Shown here piece after piece: positions 1 to 6,641 of a stretch of 19,456 nt of DNA. The first letter of the stretch is position 1. Each line of letters begins with the position of its first letter. The position numbers and the translations under genes were made by a program. Source of the stretch: Methylomonas sp. (GTDB taxonomy: Bacteria; Pseudomonadota; Gammaproteobacteria; Methylococcales; Methylomonadaceae); assembly GCA_028688235.1 (NCBI GenBank), contig JAQTYP010000011.1, forward strand, positions 1 to 19,456, given 5' to 3'. The notes under the pieces are model-generated. The model ran no database searches and had not been told where the DNA came from. It saw nothing but the letters and a program-made list of their open reading frames with translations.

Positions 1-350
1 TGAATATTTTGATCGCCAAAAACAAATATCTTCAGTACGTGATGGAGTTATATTTTATGTACTAATTTTCTAATAACAAGCCGTTTTTGTAGAAGAGGAA
101 ATCAAATTACCTGCCGGGAATAATAGGGAAATTTGCTTAATACAGAATTAATGATAACTAAAAAACGATGGGGGTTTTTTATTAAAAAGTTTGAAAAAAA
201 ATTGTATTTTGAAAAAAGGCTTTTTTTCGTGGAAAGAAATTTTATTTTTTTTATGGTAAAAAAATTGATTTTTACTTTTTTAAGTGGTTTTTTATTAAAA
301 GTGAAAGCAAAAAACTAACTGTCTTATAGCTAGTAATTTGCTTTCACTTA
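1..350. other. AT-rich non-coding stretch, possible replication or termination region
   Basis: I see no convincing gene here. Bases 2-73 could be the last codons of a plus-strand gene entering from the left, but a second frame is equally open, so I do not call it. Bases 160-314 contain ten runs of six or more A or T. The 15-base direct repeat GGTTTTTTATTAAAA occurs at 173-187 and 286-300. An open frame at 133-318 encodes only Lys/Phe-rich low-complexity sequence and is probably a by-product of the A and T runs. The position just behind a primase-helicase gene would suit an easily melted origin, but that is inference. Confidence 0.45.
299..349. terminator. hairpin behind the primase-helicase gene
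   Basis: A perfect 13-bp inverted repeat, AAGTGAAAGCAAA at 299-311 and its complement at 337-349, has a 25-base loop and lies one base after the primase-helicase stop codon (351-353). T and A runs follow it on the minus strand. It could act as a terminator in both directions or as a structured origin element. Confidence 0.5.
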
Positions 351-2843
351 TTAATTAAAATAAACCTTTTTTTCTACGCCTTGGATTATGGATGCATTAA
401 ATTTCATATTTGAAATACGTTTACGTTCACGTTTTTCTTCTTCAGTGAGTTTAATGCGTTCCGTCTTTATATTTTCAAGCGTGTAATGGTCATAGATATT
501 TGTCAAACAATGTTTTTTTATTTCAGGATAGTTATAAAGTAGCGATTTTATTTCTAAGCAGGTACGCTTATCGGGCAAAAGCGCATTAACAGTTTTATTT
601 GATTCTGAGTTACGCAACGATGTTCGCATAATATCTTGGACAGCTGTTAGCACATTCATTTCAAACCATGGATCGTAGTCTGGAATAAGTTCTCTCAAAA
701 ATGGATGTGTCCAAGGTGGCAAATTAAATGCAGCAGCATAAGCAATAGAATGCTTGTTTTGGTGCTTATTGATACCATGACTCATTGCACTCATTTTAAT
801 ACCCACATCCTCTTCTTCCGTGACACTATCGTCCAAATTGCTAACCATAAGCGTACGATTGACATCGAATGTATCGCAACCTGATACGACCATAGAAACA
901 AAATCAGGTATGGTGATTGCCTCAGAGTGATGCCTATTGTGGTCCTTGCAATATTCAATATAAAAAGTACTTTCATTTTTTGGAAAAAATCGGGTACGGT
1001 CACGAAAATATTTGCTGTAATTATTTTCCGTCAAATACATCAAAACCAAAGAACTAAAGCGATGATTGAGGTTACGGGTCAAATTAAACTTTTCTGTGAC
1101 ATTGACCATGTTGTAATATTGATCAAGCAGGTGATACAACATCGTATGTTCCAAAAAGGCAGACACCAATGTTACTGATTTGAAGCATTTTAAAAGATGG
1201 ATATTGAACAACGTTGCAACGCAATAATTGCCTTGCTTGCTTTGTTCCATCTCGCAAATAATTACAGCTTTGGATGGATCGGCAATGGAGTTTAATAGCC
1301 TCCGTGTTTCTTCATTTTCGATGGTATCTTTTGTATCGTAGCTTTTTATATACCTGCGATATTTTTCAACATCTTTGATCTTTAGGCGATATAAATTCGG
1401 ATTGATTTTTAGTTTTTTGAACTTACACAGCTTTCTTAATATACCATTCTTAGCAATGCTCTTTTTTAGCTTGAGCATCTGCATTTTTAGTGGCTGAAAC
1501 ACTTCGTCGATGCAAAGATTATAATCACCCAACTTCTTGAATGTGGGTTCATCTATGCAGTCGATTAACGCCGCATGGGTAATAATTATTACCCGCTCGT
1601 TATTATTCAACGCGTAATTGAGTTGCTCACCGACAGATCGTTTGCCATGACTAATCGCAACAGAGTTGGTGATTTCAGCTCGATATTCAATCATCAAATC
1701 AAGCGAGGGAACGGCGATAATGAAAGATTTTGAGCTGTTGTTAATGTGATTGCACAACGCAGTCGATTTGCCGGTTCCAGGGTCACTGATGAAGCAATTG
1801 ATCTGACGTTTTTTCTGAACCGTAGATGGCACCCTGTCCCGCTTAGAGATGCCGTGCCTTTTTACGCCATCGAAGCAATTGTCGCCATAATGCTTTTTGA
1901 GCATATGGATGCAGGTGCCCATAGTGACCCCACCACCTATGTTACCGTCATTCCAAACCCGAATCGCATCAGCATCTGTCTTTTGGCTCATCATGCCTTG
2001 TGTCACATAGCAAAAGTCAGAGACGTCAAAACCGCCTTCCTTAAGCCCCCAGCCAAATCTTATCCAGTCGGGGTAATGGCCTAAATACATGCCTTTAGCG
2101 AGTTCTAAAACGCGCTTTTTGAACGAATCGCTTAGTTGTTCACTCTTGAATGTTCCAGTGCTGGGCTGTTCTTTTTGGGCCTTTAACTTTGCTTTTTTTT
2201 GCTTAGCTTCGAAAGATTGCTGTTGTTCGATTAGCCGGTTGATAATCTTCGTTGGTAAAAATCTATCCGTAATCTCTTTAGATTGAGCATTGACTGAACC
2301 GTAGAATAATCGACAAGGGTCTTGGCAGGCTGTATCCGCAACCTTTGTACCGTAATAGCGGATTAGCGCTTTGTTCAGCAATACCATGGCACTAGCGACT
2401 GAAACGGGCGTCTCTAGTCGAAATAGAATACGAAACCTGGGAGCCTCTTCGGTATGACTTGCCGTCGTATAAAATCCAGAGCCGTACTTCTGGTAGAGCG
2501 AGTCATTATTTAGATCAGCTAGGGTCATACCGTGGTCAATATCGACTAAAGCAAGATAACTTGAATCGAAGTTGTCGCGGTGTCGATGACCATCCGTCTT
2601 TAGATGGGGTGCATAGGGGAAGCCATCTACAGTGAGCCAATGAAACATCTGTCCATAGCTCGTCTCTTGGTTTGCAAAACCATATCCTAAAGCCGACAAC
2701 TTTTCCTTTCCTGACGGCGAGGTAATTGTTTTTGCAACATGATCTACTTCGGGTTTTCCACAAAACTTCATGGTGGTGCAATACTTAACTACAGGTTCAA
2801 GTTGGCTACTATCGCTCGAAATTGGTGTGTGTTTCTCGTTCAT
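351..2843 (-). CDS. AEP-type primase fused to an SF2-type helicase (830 aa), element replication protein
   Basis: The N-terminal part has the marks of an archaeo-eukaryotic primase (prim-pol) domain: LVDID at about residues 99-103, a Ser-His pair at 129-130, RFRILF at 136-141 and DPCRLFYG at 175-182. A PriCT-like helical region follows (about 240-325). The C-terminal half looks like a superfamily 2 helicase, with Walker A DPGTGKST at 354-361, DEVF at 446-449, an SAF motif III near 561-563 and QDIMRTSLRN (motif VI-like) at 736-745. In this family one protein would prime and unwind element DNA. I place the start at 2843 because AAAGG lies 8 bases upstream. An in-frame ATG ten codons earlier (2871-2873) has no ribosome site. 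It is the last gene of the leftward regulatory unit, after a 203-bp gap. Exact helicase subfamily is uncertain. Confidence 0.8.
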   Translation of the reverse strand: MNEKHTPISSDSSQLEPVVKYCTTMKFCGKPEVDHVAKTITSPSGKEKLSALGYGFANQETSYGQMFHWLTVDGFPYAPHLKTDGHRHRDNFDSSYLALVDIDHGMTLADLNNDSLYQKYGSGFYTTASHTEEAPRFRILFRLETPVSVASAMVLLNKALIRYYGTKVADTACQDPCRLFYGSVNAQSKEITDRFLPTKIINRLIEQQQSFEAKQKKAKLKAQKEQPSTGTFKSEQLSDSFKKRVLELAKGMYLGHYPDWIRFGWGLKEGGFDVSDFCYVTQGMMSQKTDADAIRVWNDGNIGGGVTMGTCIHMLKKHYGDNCFDGVKRHGISKRDRVPSTVQKKRQINCFISDPGTGKSTALCNHINNSSKSFIIAVPSLDLMIEYRAEITNSVAISHGKRSVGEQLNYALNNNERVIIITHAALIDCIDEPTFKKLGDYNLCIDEVFQPLKMQMLKLKKSIAKNGILRKLCKFKKLKINPNLYRLKIKDVEKYRRYIKSYDTKDTIENEETRRLLNSIADPSKAVIICEMEQSKQGNYCVATLFNIHLLKCFKSVTLVSAFLEHTMLYHLLDQYYNMVNVTEKFNLTRNLNHRFSSLVLMYLTENNYSKYFRDRTRFFPKNESTFYIEYCKDHNRHHSEAITIPDFVSMVVSGCDTFDVNRTLMVSNLDDSVTEEEDVGIKMSAMSHGINKHQNKHSIAYAAAFNLPPWTHPFLRELIPDYDPWFEMNVLTAVQDIMRTSLRNSESNKTVNALLPDKRTCLEIKSLLYNYPEIKKHCLTNIYDHYTLENIKTERIKLTEEEKRERKRISNMKFNASIIQGVEKKVYFN

Positions 2844-2992
2844 CGTTGATACCTTTGGCAATGCTCGACACATGGAAGCTATGTGCGAGTCACTGTTAAA
2901 TTAGAAAATTACAGGCGCAGCGAATCGAATACCGTTATAAGACGGCCATTCGAAATTTGGTTTTAGTTAGCTGCTTACTGGATAAATTAATT

Positions 2993-3043
2993 CGCCATCA
3001 ACACCAAAGCGTTGATGGCGATGTCGATTCCCAAATGGGAATC
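2993..3043. repeat. two perfect hairpins between the 332-aa gene and the primase-helicase gene
   Basis: CGCCATCAAC (2993-3002) and its complement (3011-3020) enclose an 8-base loop. GATTCCCA (3026-3033) and its complement (3036-3043) enclose 2 bases. The second begins just after the 332-aa gene's stop codon at 3047-3049. There is no long T run on the minus strand, so a strong terminator is unlikely. Partial termination, RNA stability or a replication/partition site are all possible. The rest of the gap (2844-2992) shows nothing clear apart from the primase-helicase ribosome site. Confidence 0.5.
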
Positions 3044-3046
3044 CAG

Positions 3047-4045
3047 CTAGCGCTGTTGGTTTGGATCGTGTTCGCGTTCTTTCAAAAGTTTACCGAACAA
3101 CTCCTGAAGTTCGAGAAGCTCCTCATTACCCAAAGCCTCTATGCCATAACTTTCTTGTTCAATCTTGCTGATACGACTACTAATTTCGTCTACAACTTTT
3201 TTGATTGACTCTTCATCCAAGCTACTCAATGCCGAAAAGATAGCTTGGACCTTGGATCCCGGTGGCTTTGATTGGCCAACATTTCCAGATAACCTTTGGT
3301 CAACTGGTTGGTCGGTGCCTTGGTCATTAACGGCCTGTGCTTTTAATTTTTTAAAACCATCTCTGATGTCGATTGCCTTAGGATAGTCCTCTGATCCCTT
3401 CGCCTTGTTCCAGACATCGTCGCGATTTTTCTCTGGGACAAGTACGATAGCATTCAGCGCCTTTTCCGTTTCACTGGAGATTTCCAGATTATTTTTGGAC
3501 GCAAACTCTGCTGCTGCACAATACCGGTAAAATGTGGATTGCTTGACTCCCTTGTCTTTCAGCCGCGTGTTGAAATACTCAAGTTTGTCGCTGCACTTGA
3601 TGTGCTTAAAGCCTTCTGCCCGAAGAAACTTTTCTATTGTTTGCGTAATCAGCAACGGGTTAGTCTTCGCTGAATGGTGCTCAATAATCAACTTATCGAT
3701 TTCGGCAGCCAGCGATTCTGCTTCGGATATAGAGCTTGGTTCGGAATTTTTACCAAGTTCTTCATTAGATGATTCTGAACTTCCGTTTTCGTTTCCAGCT
3801 TCATCATCTACTTTTTTTTCGCGCTCCGCATCATTGCTAGCGCAACTTAACTCAACCTGTTGAACTGGTTGAGTGACGTTCATATTGGCATCAGCCACAG
3901 TAATAGCAGCAGTATTTTCCGCGTCGTTCTCTTCGACAGCCATCGCTGCTTCTTTTTCTGTCGATGATTCAAACTGCTGCTGCGTTTGATCAATCGATGA
4001 AATTGAAACATCGTCCTGAGAATTCCCGGAAGTGTGCAGAATCAT
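3047..4045 (-). CDS. 332-aa protein of unknown function with acidic N-terminus and HTH-like segment
   Basis: I do not recognise the family. Residues 1 to about 120 are rich in Glu, Asp, Ser, Asn and Gln and look disordered. The middle holds a segment (about residues 155-180, ending in STFYRYCAAAEFA) that resembles a helix-turn-helix. After it comes a stretch with LNAIVLVPEKNRDDVW and a later IRDGFKKL. This faintly recalls the region behind the HTH in ParB/KorB-like plasmid proteins, but no ParB N-terminal nuclease motif is present. The C-terminal third is charged and helical, possibly a coiled coil. The start codon shares one base with the stop of the 110-aa gene (TAATG), with AAGGA upstream, so the two are probably translated together. 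A replication accessory or DNA-binding role is inferred from position only. Confidence 0.6.
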   Translation of the reverse strand: MILHTSGNSQDDVSISSIDQTQQQFESSTEKEAAMAVEENDAENTAAITVADANMNVTQPVQQVELSCASNDAEREKKVDDEAGNENGSSESSNEELGKNSEPSSISEAESLAAEIDKLIIEHHSAKTNPLLITQTIEKFLRAEGFKHIKCSDKLEYFNTRLKDKGVKQSTFYRYCAAAEFASKNNLEISSETEKALNAIVLVPEKNRDDVWNKAKGSEDYPKAIDIRDGFKKLKAQAVNDQGTDQPVDQRLSGNVGQSKPPGSKVQAIFSALSSLDEESIKKVVDEISSRISKIEQESYGIEALGNEELLELQELFGKLLKEREHDPNQQR

Positions 4046-4377
4046 TATTTTTCCTTGGGATTTCTGCGATCAGCTTGTGCTTGGGCAGTGCTGACGTATT
4101 TCTTGTCAAAAACTTGCGCAAGGTCCGCAATGTGGTACCAGACACGTCCGAATTGTTTATAAAACGGGATGTCATTGGAATCACCGGTTGAGCGTTTGTT
4201 CGCCAGCGTTTTGCCAGATACTCCAACCAAGCGGGCAGCGTTTTTCGCACACACAATACCCCCCGGCAGCACTGGAATGTTCTGAGCCATACAATATGCG
4301 AGTAGCGCTTCGACCTTAAATTCCTGTTTTTCTGGTTCAAACTCGGCTATTTTTTTTGTTTCGACATCGTTTTTCAT
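4045..4377 (-). CDS. AlpA/Xis-like HTH regulator (110 aa)
   Basis: Residues about 39-90 fit the MerR/AlpA/excisionase-type winged helix-turn-helix: CAKNAARLVGVSGKTLANKR is the HTH, and a wing with IPFYKQFGRVWYHIADL follows. Proteins of this kind activate integrase or act as recombination directionality factors in P4-like elements. Its ATG overlaps the stop of the 54-aa gene (ATGA), and AAAGGTGA sits 7 bases before the ATG. Its own stop overlaps the next start (TAATG). The recognition segment SGKTLANKRSTGD is closely similar to NTKSLANMRSKGE in the 54-aa neighbour, which suggests a local duplication. Whether it represses, activates or directs excision cannot be told from sequence. Confidence 0.7.
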   Translation of the reverse strand: MKNDVETKKIAEFEPEKQEFKVEALLAYCMAQNIPVLPGGIVCAKNAARLVGVSGKTLANKRSTGDSNDIPFYKQFGRVWYHIADLAQVFDKKYVSTAQAQADRRNPKEK

Positions 4378-4538
4378 ACGATTTCACCTTTACTACGCAT
4401 GTTTGCCAAGCTTTTTGTGTTGTATCCGCTATAGGCATTCGCGCTTTTTGCATCCATTCTTCCATCCGGATATATGTGAATGTCGACCTTCGTGATTTCA
4501 TCTTTGGCTTCATCTTCAAGTTGAACTTGACCTAACAT
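4374..4538 (-). CDS. 54-aa small HTH protein, first gene of the leftward unit
   Basis: This short gene begins MLGQVQLEDEAKDE and ends NMRSKGEIV, followed by a TGA that overlaps the next ATG. Its start is well supported: GGAG lies 8 bases before the ATG. Residues about 30-52 (AKSANAYSGYNTKSLANMRS, then KGE) match the core helix-turn-helix of AlpA/excisionase-like proteins. The chain ends where the wing would begin. It may be a minimal DNA-binding regulator, or a partner that modulates the 110-aa protein downstream. An overlapping frame (4337-4519) is open too, but it lacks a ribosome site and a recognisable fold, so I prefer this one. Confidence 0.72.
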   Translation of the reverse strand: MLGQVQLEDEAKDEITKVDIHIYPDGRMDAKSANAYSGYNTKSLANMRSKGEIV

Positions 4539-4628
4539 AAATTTTTCTCCGTTTATTAAATAACTTATCGCTGTATAGCGATCATGAAGACGCCATGTAT
4601 TTTTTTACGTTACATGACGCCACGTATA

Positions 4629-4658
4629 ACTCTACAACTCTCAATTATTGCTTGTCAA
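4629..4658 (-). promoter_or_regulatory. candidate promoter for the HTH-replication unit
   Basis: On the minus strand a perfect TTGACA (4653-4658) is followed after 18 bp by TAGAGT (4629-4634), a four-of-six match to the -10 box. Its -35 shares five bases with the -35 of the rightward promoter. The predicted message would run through all the operator-like repeats before the 54-aa gene. The weak -10 keeps confidence moderate. Confidence 0.4.
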
Positions 4659-4679
4659 ATATTTGCATAGATGTATTAT
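4652..4679 (+). promoter_or_regulatory. sigma70-type promoter for the RHH-integrase unit
   Basis: TTGTCA (4652-4657), a 16-bp spacer and TATTAT (4674-4679) match the consensus closely. Transcription should start near 4686. That places the in-frame ATG at 4671 upstream of the message, so 4704 (with GGAGG before it) must be the start codon used from this promoter. Confidence 0.65.
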
Positions 4680-4703
4680 TGGGTCTTTATTTTGGAGGAT
4701 TTC

Positions 4704-5297
4704 ATGGTTAAGCGAGTAAGAGCGCAAGCAAAGACAGCATCAACAACATTAAGAACAAGCCCAAGAAGCAAATACGGACTTGAGTTAACAGCACGAAAAC
4801 AGCATCGAAATGTTTCCGGCGTCATTGAATGGGCAATCGACAGGGTATTGCGAGGAAAAAACGGGGTTGACGCCCCCGAATCTATACCAAAAAAAACAAC
4901 CTACGCAGATGGCAGAGTCGAGGAATGGGAAGAAAAAGGGCCATCTTTGTTGGATAAGCTTTGGGATGAAAATGAATGCTTTCGCTTTTTAAAGCTTAAT
5001 AAACACGCCCCTGAATTGATGAGCTATGAAGAAAAGCAAATTTGGTTCTGGATAGAGCAAGAACCTTCATTTTGGCAAGAGGATAAATTAGATACAGCTC
5101 TAGTGGAGGAGGCTTGGGATTTCTTAAATGAATCTATCGATGAAGACGAATGGGATACGCTTAAGTTTAATCAAATAGTTGAATCATTTAATAAGAATCG
5201 TTCCAAAATCAAACCTTCGCCAAATGATAAGCCTGAGACCGGCAACATTACTCAAAAGACTATTAAGCGGAGAAGCAAGGCTTCAACAGTTAAGTAG
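4704..5297 (+). CDS. probable ribbon-helix-helix regulator preceding the integrase (197 aa)
   Basis: Residues about 21-50 (KYGLELTARKQHRNVSGVIE and following) have the strand-helix-helix pattern of CopG/Arc-type DNA-binding proteins. The middle is acidic and very rich in Trp (WDENE, IWFWIEQEPSFW, EEWDTL), and the tail is Lys/Arg-rich. I do not recognise the C-terminal domain. The start at 4704 has GGAGG five to six bases upstream. An ATG at 4671 lies inside the predicted -10 box, so I reject it. The stop at 5295-5297 is 11 bases before the likely integrase start, so the two genes are probably co-transcribed. A role in controlling integrase or the divergent promoter is inferred from position. 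Confidence 0.65.
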   Translation: MVKRVRAQAKTASTTLRTSPRSKYGLELTARKQHRNVSGVIEWAIDRVLRGKNGVDAPESIPKKTTYADGRVEEWEEKGPSLLDKLWDENECFRFLKLNKHAPELMSYEEKQIWFWIEQEPSFWQEDKLDTALVEEAWDFLNESIDEDEWDTLKFNQIVESFNKNRSKIKPSPNDKPETGNITQKTIKRRSKASTVK

Positions 5298-5308
5298 GAT
5301 AAATGCTC

Positions 5309-6511
5309 ATGGCATTAAAATTTGTATCTCTGACGCGCAACAACCAACGAAAGCTGGAAGCGGGACAAAAAATTTCAGAGCACGGGATTACCTATGCCCG
5401 CCTACCGAATGGTGATGGGCGTTATTCAGTTAACGGCATGGTCGATGGTAAGCGTATCCATCGTGTTATTGGCAAAGAAAGTGACGGTGTTACTCGCGAA
5501 CAGGTCGAGCAGTTTTTGGAGCAGATTAAAACTGAAGCTAGGCAGGAACGATTAAATTTGCCCAAAAACCGCAAGATTGCGCTTACTTTCAAAGATGCTG
5601 CGGTTGATTATCTAACAAAGCAGGAGCAGGAAGGTGGCAAGGACTTGGTTGCAAAACAACAGAAGCTTGCTCAACACCTAGTACCATTTTTTGGCAACAT
5701 GCCATTAGCGAAAATCAACTCCTTTGATGTTGAACGCTATAAGAAAAAACGGCTTGAAGAAGTTTCATTGCATGGTGGTGATACGATTGGAAATAACGGA
5801 AGGCGTGGTGCATTGGTCACACCTGTTAGACCTGGCACCGTAAATAGAGAACTTGGTGTTTTGTCACATGTTTTTAGCAAAGCGGTAGACTGGGGTTGGA
5901 TTGATTCGAAACCTGCATCAGTAAAGTTATTAAAAGTTGAAAATGCACGGATTACCTATCTGACCACGGAGCAGATTCAACGATTATTGGAAACTAGTAG
6001 TCGAGATTTCAACCCTTACATTCATCTGTTTATTTTAATTGGCTTAGAAACTTCCATGCGGAAGATGGAAATTCTGCGAATTCGAATTCAAGACATTGAT
6101 CTCAATCGTCGCGTTATTTTTATACCTAAAGCAAAAGCAGGTGCTAGAGAACAGCCAATTACCCCATACTTATCAGCTTATTTACTGGAGCATCTGAAGC
6201 AAGTAACTGATGATCAAATCTGGCTATTTCCTTCTGAAACATCTGCTTCAGGTCACATGGTAAGTATTGAAAAAGCATTTCGTCGTGTTGTGACTGAAGC
6301 AGGTCTTGATCCTAAAGAAGTGCTGCGCCATACGCTACGACACACAGCGATAACACACTTGGTTCAAGCGGGAGTCGATCTACCAACTGTGCAGAGAATC
6401 AGTGGTCATAAGACTATGCAGATGGTTGTTCGCTATAGTCATCAGAATGGAGATCACATCCGCGAAGCAATGGAGAAACTCGAAGATCGCTATCGTAAAA
6501 AGGAAGTCTAG
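5309..6511 (+). CDS. int: tyrosine recombinase (integrase), about 400 aa
   Basis: All three expected parts are present: an N-terminal arm-binding domain (about residues 30-80, with GDGRYSVNGMVDGKRIHRVI), a helical core-binding domain (about 92-205), and a catalytic domain. The catalytic residues can be seen as R251 in SMRKMEIL, a Lys near 274-276, H341xxR344 in HTLRH, H367 in SGHK and Y376 in VRYSH (numbered from the ATG at 5309). So it looks active. An ATG at 5303 is only 3 bases from the AGGA site, while 5309 is 9 bases away, so I prefer 5309. It reads toward tRNA-Thr, whose 3' end starts 130 bp after its stop. Family and position imply site-specific integration into that tRNA gene. Confidence 0.95.
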   Translation: MALKFVSLTRNNQRKLEAGQKISEHGITYARLPNGDGRYSVNGMVDGKRIHRVIGKESDGVTREQVEQFLEQIKTEARQERLNLPKNRKIALTFKDAAVDYLTKQEQEGGKDLVAKQQKLAQHLVPFFGNMPLAKINSFDVERYKKKRLEEVSLHGGDTIGNNGRRGALVTPVRPGTVNRELGVLSHVFSKAVDWGWIDSKPASVKLLKVENARITYLTTEQIQRLLETSSRDFNPYIHLFILIGLETSMRKMEILRIRIQDIDLNRRVIFIPKAKAGAREQPITPYLSAYLLEHLKQVTDDQIWLFPSETSASGHMVSIEKAFRRVVTEAGLDPKEVLRHTLRHTAITHLVQAGVDLPTVQRISGHKTMQMVVRYSHQNGDHIREAMEKLEDRYRKKEV

Positions 6512-6540
6512 TCTCGGTAGTTCCTGCAAACTCTCTGCAT

Positions 6541-6572
6541 AATTACACAGGAATTACACAGGAATTACACGG
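6541..6572. repeat. three tandem 11-bp repeats beside the attachment site
   Basis: AATTACACAGG occurs twice in a row (6541-6551, 6552-6562), followed by a shortened copy AATTACACGG (6563-6572). One repeat equals roughly one helical turn, so bound proteins would sit on the same face. Position between int and the tRNA fits arm-type integrase or Xis binding sites, which is inference. Confidence 0.65.
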
Positions 6573-6588
6573 ACTGGATTTCGAGCAT

Positions 6589-6622
6589 AAAAAAAGCAGC
6601 CCTGATTCCTCAGTAACCGCTT
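6589..6622 (-). terminator. intrinsic terminator after tRNA-Thr
   Basis: Read on the minus strand, AAGCGG at the outer side pairs with its partner and CTGA pairs with TCAG around a GGAA tetraloop (hairpin 6594-6622). A run of seven T (complement of 6589-6595) follows. It ends transcripts coming from the his genes and the tRNA before they run antisense into int. Confidence 0.7.
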
Positions 6623-6641
6623 GATTTATTTGTCATTTAAA

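Larger units (their letters stand above)
4539..4703. promoter_or_regulatory. divergent control region between the HTH unit and the integrase unit
   Basis: This 165-bp gap separates outward-reading genes. It holds a perfect inverted repeat ATCGCT-4-AGCGAT (4567-4582) and a near-identical direct repeat, GACGCCATGTAT (4589-4600) and GACGCCACGTAT (4616-4627), with start points 27 bp apart. CATGT and ACATG around 4594-4615 also form an inverted pair. These are good candidate binding sites for the HTH or ribbon-helix-helix proteins on either side. Confidence 0.6.
1..6641. mobile_element. integrated element at tRNA-Thr, right-hand part (left end outside window)
   Basis: This stretch is AT-rich compared with the his and hem genes to its right. 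It carries a tyrosine recombinase next to a tRNA 3' end, small HTH regulators including an AlpA/Xis-like one, a probable ribbon-helix-helix protein and a primase-helicase. The integrase reads toward the tRNA and the tRNA 3' end faces the element, as expected for integration into a tRNA gene. I found no second copy of the tRNA 3' sequence in the window, so the other attachment site must be to the left and the element is at least about 6.6 kb. The gene set resembles P4/PICI-type satellites or small integrative islands. No virion, packaging or transfer gene is visible, so the class is inferred. Confidence 0.8.

Noticed and set aside
1..73. Possible C-terminal end of a gene entering from the left
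   Set aside because: Two frames are open for the first 60-70 bases and neither gives a recognisable sequence.
133..318. A 61-codon Lys/Phe-rich frame
   Set aside because: It follows from the A and T runs, has no ribosome site, and is low complexity.
4337..4519. A 60-codon minus-strand frame overlapping the first HTH genes
   Set aside because: It lacks a ribosome site and domain; the overlapping 54-aa frame has a strong site, an HTH and ATGA coupling.
6541..6572. Could the tandem repeat be a CRISPR array?
   Set aside because: The copies are 11 bp with no spacers between them, so it is a simple tandem repeat.
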